Positions 50,194 to 58,837 are shown, counted from the first letter of the stretch. The stretch is 64,000 bases of DNA from Candidatus Rifleibacterium amylolyticum (GCA_009917695.1 JAACJG010000004.1:399321-463320); one strand, 5' to 3'. Program-made: numbers and translations. Notes: generated by a model not told the origin, from the sequence alone.

Positions 50194-52070
50194 CGCCAGA
50201 CTTTCAGGTTATAGTTGTCGGAGCCGGTCATGCCGGATGTGAGGCTGCTCTTGCCTGTGCCCGCGCTGGTGTACCAACTTTGCTGCTGACCATCAACCTC
50301 GATACCGTTGCGGCGATGCCCTGCAACCCCTCTGTTGGCGGTCAGGGAAAAGGCCAGCTGGTGCGCGAGATCGATGCGCTTGGTGGGGAAATGTCGATTG
50401 TCGCCGACGAAACCAGCATACAGCGTCGCCGTTTGAACACCCGCAAAGGTATTGCCGTTCAGGCAAATCGCTTTCAATCAGACAAGGAAGCATACAGCCG
50501 ACGTATGCTGCGGTCTGTGCTTGCACAACCCGGACTGGCAATTCTACAGTCGATGGTGTCTGAACTTCACTTTGAGAACGACCGCCTGGCCGGAGTAAAG
50601 ACTATGGCAGGCGAAATCTGGCGGGCGCAGGCAGTTATCCTTACCCCCGGCACTTTTTTGCGTGGTCTGATTCATGTTGGCGAGACGCAGTTCAGCGCCG
50701 GCCGTGCCGGAGAGCCGGCTGCCGATGCACTTGGTCAGACTTTGAGCGAAGTCGGACTGCCGATCATGCGCTTTAAGACTGGTACTCCGCCACGGGTTGA
50801 TGCGGCTTCAATAGATTTTTCGAGCCTCGAACGACAGGATCATGAAGAAGATACTCCTCCGTTCTCGTTGTGGTCAGACTCAAGCATAAGCCTGCCCTCC
50901 CGTCCCTGTTATATCACCAGAACTACCGCCGAGACCCATCGAGTCATCAAAGACAATTTTGGCAGATCTGCGCTGATTGCAGGAAGAATAACCGGAACTG
51001 GCGCCCGTTATTGTCCATCTATAGAAGACAAACTCAACAAATTTCCTGACAAGGAAACGCATAAGGTTTTTCTTGAGCCCGAAGGTGCTTTCTCGCGGGA
51101 GATATACCTTCAGGGTTTATCGACCAGTCTGCCTGAAGAAGTGCAGGAAGCATATGTGAAGACGCTGCCAGGACTCGAAAAAGCTTGTATAACCAGGCCC
51201 GGTTACGGTATCGAATACGATATCGTCGATCCGCTCAACCTTTACCCGACTCTGATGTCAAAGTCTATTGCAAATCTTTTTCTGGCCGGGCAGATTAACG
51301 GCACCTCAGGTTATGAAGAAGCGGCTGCTCAGGGTTTGCTGGCAGGCGTCAACGCCGCTGCAGCAGTGCTGAAACAGCCCCCGCTTACTCTCGATGCCAA
51401 CAGCTCGTATCTTGGGCTGATGGTTCAGGAAATAACTACTCTTGGCATTACCGAGCCATACCGGATTTTTACTTCGCGCTCGCCATTCCGGCTGAATCTA
51501 CGTATGAGTAATGCCGAAGACCGCCTTGCAGAAACCGGTTTCAGGCACGGCATTCTTTCGCAAAACCGCTACAGCAAGATAGATCAACGTCAGAAAAACC
51601 TGTCTGATCTCGAAAGTAAGTTGCATTCATATTCGGCCAAAGCAAGCAGTTACCGTGAATGTCTGCCGGAGTGGGCTCTGCCGCTTCCGGTCGGTAGCGT
51701 GACGGCGGCGCAGTTATTGCGACATCCGGATGCTGAACTGGCGATGTTCAAGCCGCTTTTTCCCGAGATTGCAAGTCTTGACCGTCTGGCTGTTCTTGAG
51801 GTTGAAGCCAGAATCAAGTATTCCGGTTATTTCGCTCAGCAGCACAAAGAGTTCGAGCTCATCGAATCGATGCGCTCGATCAAAATCGATGCGGGTTTTT
51901 TTGACGAACTTCCTGAGGCTGTGTGCAAAGAGGCTCGCATGAAAATTCTTGCAGTCAGGCCCGCTACCGTTGATGCTCTTGCTGCCATACCAGGGGTGCG
52001 TGCCTCAGATATGACTCTTATTCTGCTGACTCTGCGTCGTCGGCAGCGAGACAGTGAGCTGAAGCAATGA
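50190..52070 (+). CDS. mnmG: tRNA uridine-5-carboxymethylaminomethyl modification enzyme MnmG, copy 2 (divergent)
   Basis: This is a 626-residue, full-length MnmG. The FAD site VVGAGHAGCE, Cys45 in MPCNPSVGG and Cys275 in YCPSIEDK are intact. GGRAGE, FKTGTPPR (195-201) and RPGYGIEYD are canonical, unlike copy 1. Instead, the SKGPAVR...RAQ block is changed to RKGIAVQ...RFQ (85-97). The C-terminal half is closer to standard MnmG (KYSGYFAQQHKEFE). GTG 50190 overlaps the HEAT gene stop, and the end overlaps rsmG by 4 bp. Confidence 0.93.
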   Translation: MTPDFQVIVVGAGHAGCEAALACARAGVPTLLLTINLDTVAAMPCNPSVGGQGKGQLVREIDALGGEMSIVADETSIQRRRLNTRKGIAVQANRFQSDKEAYSRRMLRSVLAQPGLAILQSMVSELHFENDRLAGVKTMAGEIWRAQAVILTPGTFLRGLIHVGETQFSAGRAGEPAADALGQTLSEVGLPIMRFKTGTPPRVDAASIDFSSLERQDHEEDTPPFSLWSDSSISLPSRPCYITRTTAETHRVIKDNFGRSALIAGRITGTGARYCPSIEDKLNKFPDKETHKVFLEPEGAFSREIYLQGLSTSLPEEVQEAYVKTLPGLEKACITRPGYGIEYDIVDPLNLYPTLMSKSIANLFLAGQINGTSGYEEAAAQGLLAGVNAAAAVLKQPPLTLDANSSYLGLMVQEITTLGITEPYRIFTSRSPFRLNLRMSNAEDRLAETGFRHGILSQNRYSKIDQRQKNLSDLESKLHSYSAKASSYRECLPEWALPLPVGSVTAAQLLRHPDAELAMFKPLFPEIASLDRLAVLEVEARIKYSGYFAQQHKEFELIESMRSIKIDAGFFDELPEAVCKEARMKILAVRPATVDALAAIPGVRASDMTLILLTLRRRQRDSELKQ

Positions 52071-52801
52071 GTGATAATAATGTTTTGAAGATAATCGAAC
52101 CTTATGTGGCCAGACTCGGTCTGCCAATTAACCGGCAGCAGCTGGAGCAGTTACAGCTGCTTTCTGAGCTTATGCAACAGGATCCTCTTTATAAAAGCGT
52201 GTCAAAGATATCAGATCCGGAAGAGGTTGCTGTTAAACATTTCCTCGACAGCCTGGCTCCGCTCGGCCTTGCCGCGGATATCTGGAAAGTCGGGACTGTT
52301 CTTGACCTGGGCACCGGTGGCGGGTTCCCTTGTCTACCTCTGGCAATTGCGCTGCCGCAAAGCAGTTTTGTCGCTGTCGATTCGCGTCAGAAGTCGGTAG
52401 ACTTTGTCGCGCGCATGGCCGAAAAAGCCGGCATAAAAAACGTTCAGACCAGGCATGCCCGCATCGAGGATCTTGGTCGAGAAAAGTCGTTCAGAGAGCG
52501 TCATGATCTGGTTGTCTGCCGCGCTCTTTCTGCTGTGCGAATTTTGCTCGAATATACTCTGCCATTGTTAAGAAACGGTGGGTATGCTTTCTTCTACAAA
52601 GGGCCCAAACTTGATCAGGAAATGCTGGAGGCGGCGAAAGCTTTCAGTGCCTTTGGGGTCGCTTCTTCTGAAATTGAAGTCCTCTCACTTATGCCGCCGG
52701 CGGTGCCATACGAGCGTAATTTTGTGAAGATTTTAAAGCGCCATCCGGTTCCATCTGCATACCCGCGCAAGGCCGGCATGCCGGCTTCGCGACCTCTGTA
52801 G
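52067..52801 (+). CDS. rsmG: 16S rRNA (guanine527-N7)-methyltransferase
   Basis: This is a 244-residue SAM-dependent methyltransferase that makes m7G527 in 16S rRNA. The SAM site is LDLGTGGGFPCLPLAI, followed by VDSRQKSVDF and the VVCRALSAV motif. The C-terminus PRKAGMPASRPL matches the conserved YPRKAG ending of Firmicutes-type RsmG. It is translationally coupled to mnmG2 by an ATGA overlap, the usual gidA-gidB order. Confidence 0.95.
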   Translation: MSDNNVLKIIEPYVARLGLPINRQQLEQLQLLSELMQQDPLYKSVSKISDPEEVAVKHFLDSLAPLGLAADIWKVGTVLDLGTGGGFPCLPLAIALPQSSFVAVDSRQKSVDFVARMAEKAGIKNVQTRHARIEDLGREKSFRERHDLVVCRALSAVRILLEYTLPLLRNGGYAFFYKGPKLDQEMLEAAKAFSAFGVASSEIEVLSLMPPAVPYERNFVKILKRHPVPSAYPRKAGMPASRPL

Positions 52802-52867
52802 CAGCAGTCCTGCAAAATCGCCCGTCTTCAGGTGTACCCTGAGGCGTTACCAGATTGTTTATAAAGA

Positions 52868-52896
52868 TTGACTCAGACCGGTATATCTGCTATACT
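52868..52896 (+). promoter_or_regulatory. rpmF-plsX-fab operon promoter
   Basis: TTGACT (52868-52873) and TATACT (52891-52896) are exactly 17 bp apart and lie about 35 bases before the rpmF ATG. This is the clearest promoter of the window. Confidence 0.75.
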
Positions 52897-52930
52897 CGTC
52901 AAACTTATTTCAATCCCGGAGGAAGTCAAA

Positions 52931-53119
52931 ATGGGTGCCTGTCCGAAAAATAGAGTTTCAAAACTCAGAGGTCGCAAAAGAAGAACGCATTACAAAGCAG
53001 CTCCAGTAGCTCTGGCCAAGTGCGCGCAGTGCTTCGAAACCAAGCGCCCTCATCACGTATGCCCGGCATGTGGCTATTACGGCAAGAAGGTTAAAGTTCT
53101 CGACGTCGAAAAAGATTGA
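52931..53119 (+). CDS. rpmF: 50S ribosomal protein L32 (zinc-binding form)
   Basis: This is a 62-residue L32. The C-terminal zinc ribbon has both CxxC pairs (CAQC and CPACG) with the HHVCPACGYY block. The start is ATG 52931 after GGAGGAAGTCAAA; the upstream extension from 52868 is not real because it runs through the promoter. It heads the operon with plsX, a common rpmF neighbour. Confidence 0.95.
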   Translation: MGACPKNRVSKLRGRKRRTHYKAAPVALAKCAQCFETKRPHHVCPACGYYGKKVKVLDVEKD

Positions 53120-53139
53120 TACCGGAAACCAAATAGCGA

Positions 53140-54159
53140 ATGAAAATCGCCGTTGATGTCATGGGCGGAGATTACGCCCCGCAGGAACTGGTATCAGGAG
53201 CACGATCGTATCTGGAATCTGGCGGCAGCGCCGAACTGATACTGGTCGGAAGAGAGTCCGCCATTCGCGAAATTATGCCGCAGCTCCCGCAAGGCTGCGA
53301 AATCTGCGATACGCCAGATTTCGTCGAAATGGGAGAAGCGCCAATGCAGGCTCTTCGCAAAAAGAAGAACGCCTCTATCGCGGTGGCGGCTCGTCTTGTA
53401 CGCGAAGGCAAAGCCGATGCGCTTTTGTCGGCCGGCAGCACTGGTGCTCAGATGGCCGCTTCCTTTCTCGAAATCGGAAGGATTCCCGGGGTGGAGCGGC
53501 CTGCTATAGCCGTAATGTTGCCTTCGGCAGAAGGTCATGGCGTTCTGCTTCTCGATGTTGGTGCAAACGTAGATTGTCGTGCCAACCATCTTTTCCAGTT
53601 TGCCCAGATGGGTTCAACATATTATGAGCGCGTTTGTGGCATCAAACAGCCAAAGGTCGGCATCTTGAGTATCGGTGAAGAAGCATCGAAGGGCAATGAG
53701 CTGACAAAGCTGGTCTATGATTCTCTCAAAGAGAGCTCACTTAATTTTATCGGCAATGTAGAGGCTGACCATCTTTATTATGGCAAGGCGCACGTAGTTG
53801 TTTGCGACGGTTTTGTCGGCAACGTGCTGCTCAAAGCCAGTGAAAGCCTCTCGGAACTGATTCAGGGTCAGTTGTTCAAGGCTGCCAAGGCAGCAGAAAT
53901 CGCTCCAGAACAACTGCTGCAACTCAAGGCCGGACTGAAAAAATACAGTCCTGATGCTCCTGAATACAGCGCCGCTCCCTTGCTTGGCATTGATGGCGTC
54001 TCGGTAGTCTGCCACGGCAAGTCAAAGGCTTCAGTTATTGCTAACGCTTTGACGCTGGCGACGAACTATGCTTCCACCGGAGTTGTCGGGCTCATTCACA
54101 GCCAGGTTGAAAAAGAAGGCATGTCTGGCGAAGACGCGCCCTTGAAAACGGCAGGCTGA
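53140..54159 (+). CDS. plsX: Phosphate acyltransferase PlsX
   Basis: This is a 339-residue enzyme that makes acyl-phosphate from acyl-ACP for phospholipid synthesis. The N-terminus MKIAVDVMGGDYAPQE and the motifs AGSTGAQMAA, LLDVGANVDC and VVCDGFVGNVLLKASE are canonical. It acts at the membrane surface with PlsY. It follows rpmF by 20 bp. Here fabD follows, while fabH, often next to plsX, is missing. Confidence 0.96.
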   Translation: MKIAVDVMGGDYAPQELVSGARSYLESGGSAELILVGRESAIREIMPQLPQGCEICDTPDFVEMGEAPMQALRKKKNASIAVAARLVREGKADALLSAGSTGAQMAASFLEIGRIPGVERPAIAVMLPSAEGHGVLLLDVGANVDCRANHLFQFAQMGSTYYERVCGIKQPKVGILSIGEEASKGNELTKLVYDSLKESSLNFIGNVEADHLYYGKAHVVVCDGFVGNVLLKASESLSELIQGQLFKAAKAAEIAPEQLLQLKAGLKKYSPDAPEYSAAPLLGIDGVSVVCHGKSKASVIANALTLATNYASTGVVGLIHSQVEKEGMSGEDAPLKTAG

Positions 54160-54211
54160 GGCCAGGCTGCATAATTTAGCGGCTGATCACTCCAGGGGAG
54201 ACCTCTGCATC

Positions 54212-54310
54212 ATGATAGAAACCAGAATAACCAATCTCAAAAGCATAGAGACCGACTACTGCGCAGTATTTGAACGCCTGGATAAATTCCGGCCACAAAA
54301 GGCCGTCTGA
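54212..54310 (+). CDS. Possible 32-residue small ORF between plsX and fabD
   Basis: This is a short open frame, ATG 54212 to TGA 54310, encoding a charged 32-residue peptide that begins MIETRITNLKS. A purine-rich GGGGAG lies 12 bases upstream, further than ideal. It fills most of the 167-bp gap where fabH would normally be. I see no similarity to FabH or any other family. It may be a real small gene or chance. Confidence 0.25.
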   Translation: MIETRITNLKSIETDYCAVFERLDKFRPQKAV

Positions 54311-54326
54311 TCAGGAGGCAATTAAC

Positions 54327-55271
54327 ATGAGAGCACTGGTATTTCCGGGACAGGGTTCGCAGAAGGTAGGCATGGCGAAGGCCATGGTCGAAAAATACCC
54401 ATGGGCAGCTGAGATGGCTGAAAAGGCTGATGCCCTGCTCGAACGCCCGATCTCTCAGATTTGCTTTAATGGCCCTGAAGAAGAGCTCAAAAAAACTTTC
54501 AATACTCAGCCCGCAATTTTTCTCGCTTCGGCGATACTCACAGAATGGCTGCGCCTGAACGGCTATGAATATGCCGTGACGGCCGGTCACAGCCTGGGCG
54601 AATATAATGCGCTTTTTGCCGCCGGTGTTGCTTCTTTTGATGATCTTATCAAGGTTGTCGATGCCCGGGCGCGTGCCATGGAAAAGGCCTGTCCAGCAGG
54701 AACCGGAGCTATGAGCGCAATTCTGATGCTTGATCGTGCCGAAGTTGAACGTGTCTGCCAGGAAGCATCATCTGAAGGTGTCTGCGTCGTGGCAAATTTT
54801 AACTGCCCCGGTCAGGTTGTAATTTCCGGTCTGACTGCAGCAGTAAAAAGAGCAGGTGAACTCGCTGTCGCGAAGGGAGCCCGCAAGGTCACGCCGCTAG
54901 AGGTCTCTGGTCCGTTCCATTCACCATTGATGCAGAAAGCTGGTGATGAACTGGCAACAGCTCTTGAAAACGTTGTTTTTGCTGATGCGAGAGTGCCGGT
55001 TTATTGTAACATCGATGCGATGCCGACGACTTCGGCAGCCGAACTTAAAAACAAGCTGTTGCAGCAGATTACTGGCTCGGTTCGCTACGAAGATGCCGTT
55101 TTGAACATGATCAAGCATGGTGTGACCGAATTTGTCGAAGTTGGTCCGGGCAAGGTTCTGGCCGGGCTGAACAAGAAAATAGCTGCCAGTATACCGACGC
55201 AGTTTGCCTCAGATCCGGAAAGCCTTGGCGCTTTGCTGCAGGCAACTCCGGCCGCTGAATTTTCAGCTTGA
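54327..55271 (+). CDS. fabD: Malonyl-CoA:ACP transacylase FabD
   Basis: This is a 314-residue enzyme that loads malonyl from CoA onto ACP. The N-terminus FPGQGSQKVGM, the nucleophile elbow GHSLGEY, the FNCPGQVVISG segment and the catalytic His in SGPFHSPLM are all present. The start is ATG 54327, preceded by AGGAGG; the longer frame from 54270 has no ribosome site. Part of the fab operon. Confidence 0.96.
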   Translation: MRALVFPGQGSQKVGMAKAMVEKYPWAAEMAEKADALLERPISQICFNGPEEELKKTFNTQPAIFLASAILTEWLRLNGYEYAVTAGHSLGEYNALFAAGVASFDDLIKVVDARARAMEKACPAGTGAMSAILMLDRAEVERVCQEASSEGVCVVANFNCPGQVVISGLTAAVKRAGELAVAKGARKVTPLEVSGPFHSPLMQKAGDELATALENVVFADARVPVYCNIDAMPTTSAAELKNKLLQQITGSVRYEDAVLNMIKHGVTEFVEVGPGKVLAGLNKKIAASIPTQFASDPESLGALLQATPAAEFSA

Positions 55272-55335
55272 CAAAAGCATTTAAAAGCAGTAAAAAACAG
55301 GCTCCTGCACTTAATAAAACAACGATGAGGTAGGC

Positions 55336-56097
55336 ATGAACAGTCCAGTTATTAACACCAACGAAATGCCGACAGCTGTCGTGACAGGCTCTGCGCGCGG
55401 CATTGGTTTTGAAATTGCCCGCACGCTCTGCGAAAACGGCTATCGCGTAATGCTTTCTGATATAAACGAAGCAGGCCTCGAAACTGCTAAAAAAGAGTTG
55501 ACCGATGCCGGTATGAACGTAGCTGCCTGTGTCGCTGACGTTTCCAAGGCTGAAGATGCCGAGAAGCTCACTAACGCCACAATTGACGCTTTTGGGCGAA
55601 TCGACGTTCTGGTGAACAACGCCGGCATAACCCGTGACGGGCTCATCATGCGCATGGATGAGGCTGCCTGGGATCTCGTGCTCAAGATTAATCTCAAGGG
55701 TGCCTTTCTAATGTCCAAGGCTGTTGTGCGCCCGATGCTGAAACAGAAGCAGGGCGCAATCGTGAATATTTCTTCGGTTATCGGTCTCATGGGCAATGCC
55801 GGTCAGGCCAATTATGCTGCCAGCAAAGCCGGGCTTATCGGTTTTACCAAGAGTTTTGCCAAGGAATTCGGCCGCAAGGGCATCAGGGCCAACGCAATAG
55901 CTCCTGGTTTTATCAGCTCTGACATGACAGCTGTATTGCCAGACAAAGTCAAAGAACAGATGCTGGCCCAGATTCCAATGAACACGTTCGGAAATCCCCG
56001 CGACGTTGCCAACGCCGTGGTTTTTCTTGCCTCTGACAAGGCATCTTACATTACAGGGCAGGTGCTGACCGTTGATGGCGGCATGGTAATGTCCTAA
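55336..56097 (+). CDS. fabG: 3-oxoacyl-ACP reductase FabG
   Basis: This is a 253-residue short-chain dehydrogenase that reduces 3-oxoacyl-ACP with NADPH. The cofactor motif TGSARGIG, NNAGITRDG, the catalytic Ser in NISSVIG and Tyr/Lys in YAASKAG are intact. The C-terminal ITGQVLTVDGGM is typical. A ten-residue N-terminal extension precedes the first strand. It lies 64 bp after fabD and 33 bp before acpP. Confidence 0.95.
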   Translation: MNSPVINTNEMPTAVVTGSARGIGFEIARTLCENGYRVMLSDINEAGLETAKKELTDAGMNVAACVADVSKAEDAEKLTNATIDAFGRIDVLVNNAGITRDGLIMRMDEAAWDLVLKINLKGAFLMSKAVVRPMLKQKQGAIVNISSVIGLMGNAGQANYAASKAGLIGFTKSFAKEFGRKGIRANAIAPGFISSDMTAVLPDKVKEQMLAQIPMNTFGNPRDVANAVVFLASDKASYITGQVLTVDGGMVMS

Positions 56098-56130
56098 ACC
56101 CGTTTTTAAATTCTCAGGAGGAATTTTATA

Positions 56131-56370
56131 ATGAGTAACTATTTTGAAGAAATCAAAAGAATCGTAGTAGACAAGCTCCAGGTCGATGAAAAACAGGTCG
56201 TTCTCGAAGCCAGCTTTATCGAAGATCTCGGCGCCGACAGTCTTGACACCGTCGAGCTGGTCATGGATCTCGAAGAACATTTCGAAATCGAAATTCCTGA
56301 CGAAGATGCCGAAAAGCTCAGAACTGTAAAAGACGCAGTGGATTACATTACCGCTAAAAAAGGCGCTTGA
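56131..56370 (+). CDS. acpP: Acyl carrier protein
   Basis: This is a 79-residue acidic carrier protein. The phosphopantetheine attachment site is Ser37 in [16 protein letters not shown] precedes the ATG at good spacing. A hairpin with a T run follows its stop, so acpP may be expressed above the downstream fabK and fabF. Confidence 0.97.
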   Translation: MSNYFEEIKRIVVDKLQVDEKQVVLEASFIEDLGADSLDTVELVMDLEEHFEIEIPDEDAEKLRTVKDAVDYITAKKGA

Positions 56371-56382
56371 TATCGGTTTCTG

Positions 56383-56412
56383 AAACCTGTTTGGTCTGAC
56401 CAGACAGGTTTT
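56383..56412 (+). terminator. Intra-operon terminator/attenuator after acpP
   Basis: AAACCTGTTTGGT (56383-56395) pairs with ACCAGACAGGTTT (56399-56411) with one G-U pair and a 3-base loop, followed by TTTT. It lies between acpP and fabK in an otherwise continuous operon, so partial termination is likely. Confidence 0.65.
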
Positions 56413-56432
56413 GTCCGCTTTGGAGCCTTAAG

Positions 56433-57386
56433 GTGAAAATACTTCCACGCCTAAAAATTGCACATCTTCAGCCAAAATATCCCCTGATTCAGGGAGGCAT
56501 GGCCATCAGGGTTTCTACCGGCAAACTGGCAGGATCTGTCGCCCGCGAAGGGGGCATAGGTCTTATCGCTGGTTCCGGTATGGACCTCGATGAGGTGCGC
56601 AACGAAATCGCAATCGCCAGAAGTATTGCCAATGGTGGCATCGTCGGCATAAACACGATGGTGGCTGCCTCAAAGTTTCGTGAAGTCATGGAAACAGCTG
56701 CCCAGGCCGGCATAGATTTGCTGGTCGCTGGCGCCGGCTTTTCGCGCGATATCTTTGATATCGGTCGAGATTACGGTATCCCGGTTGTTCCCATTGTTTC
56801 AGGAGATCGTGTCGCTGTGCTGGCTGAAAAACTCGGCGCTGCGGCTGTCGTTGTTGAAGGGTGCGAGGCCGGTGGGCATCTTGGTACCGACCGCCTGGCC
56901 AGAGATATTTACCCCGAAGTCAAAGCCGCGGTTAACATCCCGGTGCTTCTTGCCGGTGGAGTAATCGACCAGAATGACATTATTGAGGCTTTTACCAGGA
57001 CGAATGCCGACGGCGTGCAAGTTGGAACCCGCTTTGCTGCCAGTTTTGAGGCGAATGTCGCCAAGGCTTTTCATGACACCTATCTCAAAGCCAAAAAAGG
57101 CGATGTTTTCAGAATCATGAGCCCGGTAGGTCTCTGGGGAAATGCGCTCGCAACTCCGTTCAGCGACAAGGCACAGCGTGAAGAGATGAAACCGTCGATA
57201 TGTATGAACTGCCTCAAAAAGTGCTCGCAGCGATTTTGCATTATTCAGGCTTTGATCGAGGCCCGCGTCGGCAATCTCGACAAGGGACTGGTCTTTGCCG
57301 GTGAACATGTTTACCGCATTAAAGAGATAATGTCGGTCAGGGATATCTTCACCATGTTCTTTTCCGGTCTCGATTACCGCGACTGA
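56433..57386 (+). CDS. fabK: Enoyl-ACP reductase II FabK-like flavoprotein
   Basis: This is a 317-residue FMN-dependent TIM-barrel protein of the nitronate monooxygenase/FabK family. Motifs include IQGGMAIRVS, GTDRL, VEGCEAGGHLGTD and the phosphate-binding DGVQVGTRF. It reduces enoyl-ACP in place of FabI, as the fab operon context supports. The C-terminus has four closely spaced cysteines (ICMNCLKKCSQRFC), seen in clostridial-type relatives, of unclear role. The start is GTG 56433 with GGAG upstream. Confidence 0.85.
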   Translation: MKILPRLKIAHLQPKYPLIQGGMAIRVSTGKLAGSVAREGGIGLIAGSGMDLDEVRNEIAIARSIANGGIVGINTMVAASKFREVMETAAQAGIDLLVAGAGFSRDIFDIGRDYGIPVVPIVSGDRVAVLAEKLGAAAVVVEGCEAGGHLGTDRLARDIYPEVKAAVNIPVLLAGGVIDQNDIIEAFTRTNADGVQVGTRFAASFEANVAKAFHDTYLKAKKGDVFRIMSPVGLWGNALATPFSDKAQREEMKPSICMNCLKKCSQRFCIIQALIEARVGNLDKGLVFAGEHVYRIKEIMSVRDIFTMFFSGLDYRD

Positions 57387-57415
57387 AATTTACAGTATTC
57401 AGGAGGACCGCTTTA

Positions 57416-58657
57416 ATGAAACGCGTTTTTGTCACAGGGCTGGGGGTTGTTTCCCCGATCGGTATCGGTGTCGACAACTTCACTCAAGGCCTCAGGCAGG
57501 GTAAAAACGGCATAGGTCCGATCGCAGGTTTCGATGCCTCGAAACATACCGTGCAGATTGCAGGTGAAATAAAAGATTTCAACCCTGAAGATTACATGCA
57601 GAACAAAAAAGAGATCCGCCGTCACGACCGTTATTCGCAGTTTGCCATGTCGGCGGCTGCCATGGCGGTTGAGCAGGCTGGTCTCAAAGAAAAGAATTAT
57701 GACCCGTTCCGGGTCGGTGTAACTGTTTCGACCGGGATTGGCGGCATACACACCTTCGAGGGCGAATACGATACCTGTCTGGCCAACGGCCCTGGTCGCG
57801 TAAGCCCTTTTCTGGTGCCAATGATGATCTGTAATATCTCGGCCGGCTGTATCGCCATGGAATATGGCTTCAACGGCCCGAATTACTGTGTCGTCTCTGC
57901 CTGCGCATCTGGCCTGCATGGAATCGGCGAAGCATTTCTCAAGATAGTTCACGACGAGTGCGACATCATGGTTTGCGGCGGCGCTGAATCTGCGATAACA
58001 CCACTTACCGTCGCCGGTTTTGCCAAAATGAAGGCGCTGTCAACCCGCAATGACGCGCCTGAAAAAGCGTCGCGTCCGTTTGACAGGGACCGTGACGGCT
58101 TCGTCATGGGCGAAGGCGCTGGCGTTCTGGTTATCGAAAGCGAAGAGAGCGCTCGCCGTCGTGGCGCAACCGTACTGGCTGAAATCAAAGGTTATGGCGC
58201 AACAGCAGATGCTTACCATCTGACCGCACCGCACCCCGAAGGCGAGGGCGGCTATCGCGCGATGATGAAGGCGATCAATTTCAGTAATTTTCCGGTTGAC
58301 AGAGTTAACTATGTAAATGCTCATGGAACCAGCACTCCTATTGGCGATGGTGCTGAAATGAAGGCGGTCAGAAGGGTTTTTGGCGACAAGATTGGAAATG
58401 TAACCATCAATGCTACAAAGTCGATGATTGGCCATCTGCTTGGCGCTGCCGGCGCAGTTGGTTCTGTTGCGACCATCGTTCAGATACGCAACGGCTTTAT
58501 TCACCCGACCATGAATCTTGAAAATCCTGATGAGGAATTGAAAGATCTCGATTTTGCACCGCTCGTAGTCAAAAATAAGCAGATCGATGGTGGCCTGGTT
58601 AATTCATTCGGCTTTGGTGGTCAGAACGCCAGTATACTGTTCTGCCGACCAGAATAA
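57416..58657 (+). CDS. fabF: 3-oxoacyl-ACP synthase II FabF
   Basis: This is a 413-residue condensing enzyme. The Cys-His-His triad matches E. coli numbering: Cys163 in SACASGLHG, His303 in NAHGTSTP and His340 in MIGHLLGAAG. It elongates acyl-ACP with malonyl-ACP. AGGAGGACC precedes the ATG. It is the last gene of the operon, with a strong terminator following. FabH is absent here, so initiation must be supplied from elsewhere. Confidence 0.97.
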   Translation: MKRVFVTGLGVVSPIGIGVDNFTQGLRQGKNGIGPIAGFDASKHTVQIAGEIKDFNPEDYMQNKKEIRRHDRYSQFAMSAAAMAVEQAGLKEKNYDPFRVGVTVSTGIGGIHTFEGEYDTCLANGPGRVSPFLVPMMICNISAGCIAMEYGFNGPNYCVVSACASGLHGIGEAFLKIVHDECDIMVCGGAESAITPLTVAGFAKMKALSTRNDAPEKASRPFDRDRDGFVMGEGAGVLVIESEESARRRGATVLAEIKGYGATADAYHLTAPHPEGEGGYRAMMKAINFSNFPVDRVNYVNAHGTSTPIGDGAEMKAVRRVFGDKIGNVTINATKSMIGHLLGAAGAVGSVATIVQIRNGFIHPTMNLENPDEELKDLDFAPLVVKNKQIDGGLVNSFGFGGQNASILFCRPE

Positions 58658-58668
58658 AAAAAGTGTTT

Positions 58669-58706
58669 AAAAAAAGACTGCCGCATACATCGGCAGTCTT
58701 TTTTTT
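58669..58706 (+). terminator. fab operon terminator
   Basis: AAAAAAAGACTGCCG (58669-58683) and CGGCAGTCTTTTTTTT (58691-58706) form a strong hairpin with a 7-base loop and a long T run. Confidence 0.92.
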
Positions 58707-58757
58707 GCCTGCTTTTGTAATATTTGCAGATTTTCCTCTGCTTCGGTGTTAAAGCGT

Positions 58758-58787
58758 TTGCATAAACCAGTTCATTACTAGTATAAT
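58758..58787 (+). promoter_or_regulatory. Candidate promoter of spoVS
   Basis: A perfect TATAAT (58782-58787) lies about 50 bases before the spoVS start, with a weak TTGCAT -35 (58758-58763) at 18 bp. The gap between fabF's terminator and spoVS holds nothing else. Confidence 0.45.
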
Positions 58788-58837
58788 TTTAGTGTGAAGG
58801 GGTTGTGGGTTATTTCAGATTAAAGGAGAGGCTCAAA

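Noticed and set aside
46161-52070. One of the MnmG copies being TrmFO
   Set aside because: TrmFO is about 440 residues and lacks the C-terminal MnmE-binding domain; both copies are over 620 residues.
52772-52785. Palindrome GCCGGCATGCCGGC at the end of rsmG, suspected REP element or terminator
   Set aside because: The encoded PRKAGMP sequence is the conserved C-terminal motif of RsmG, and no T run follows.
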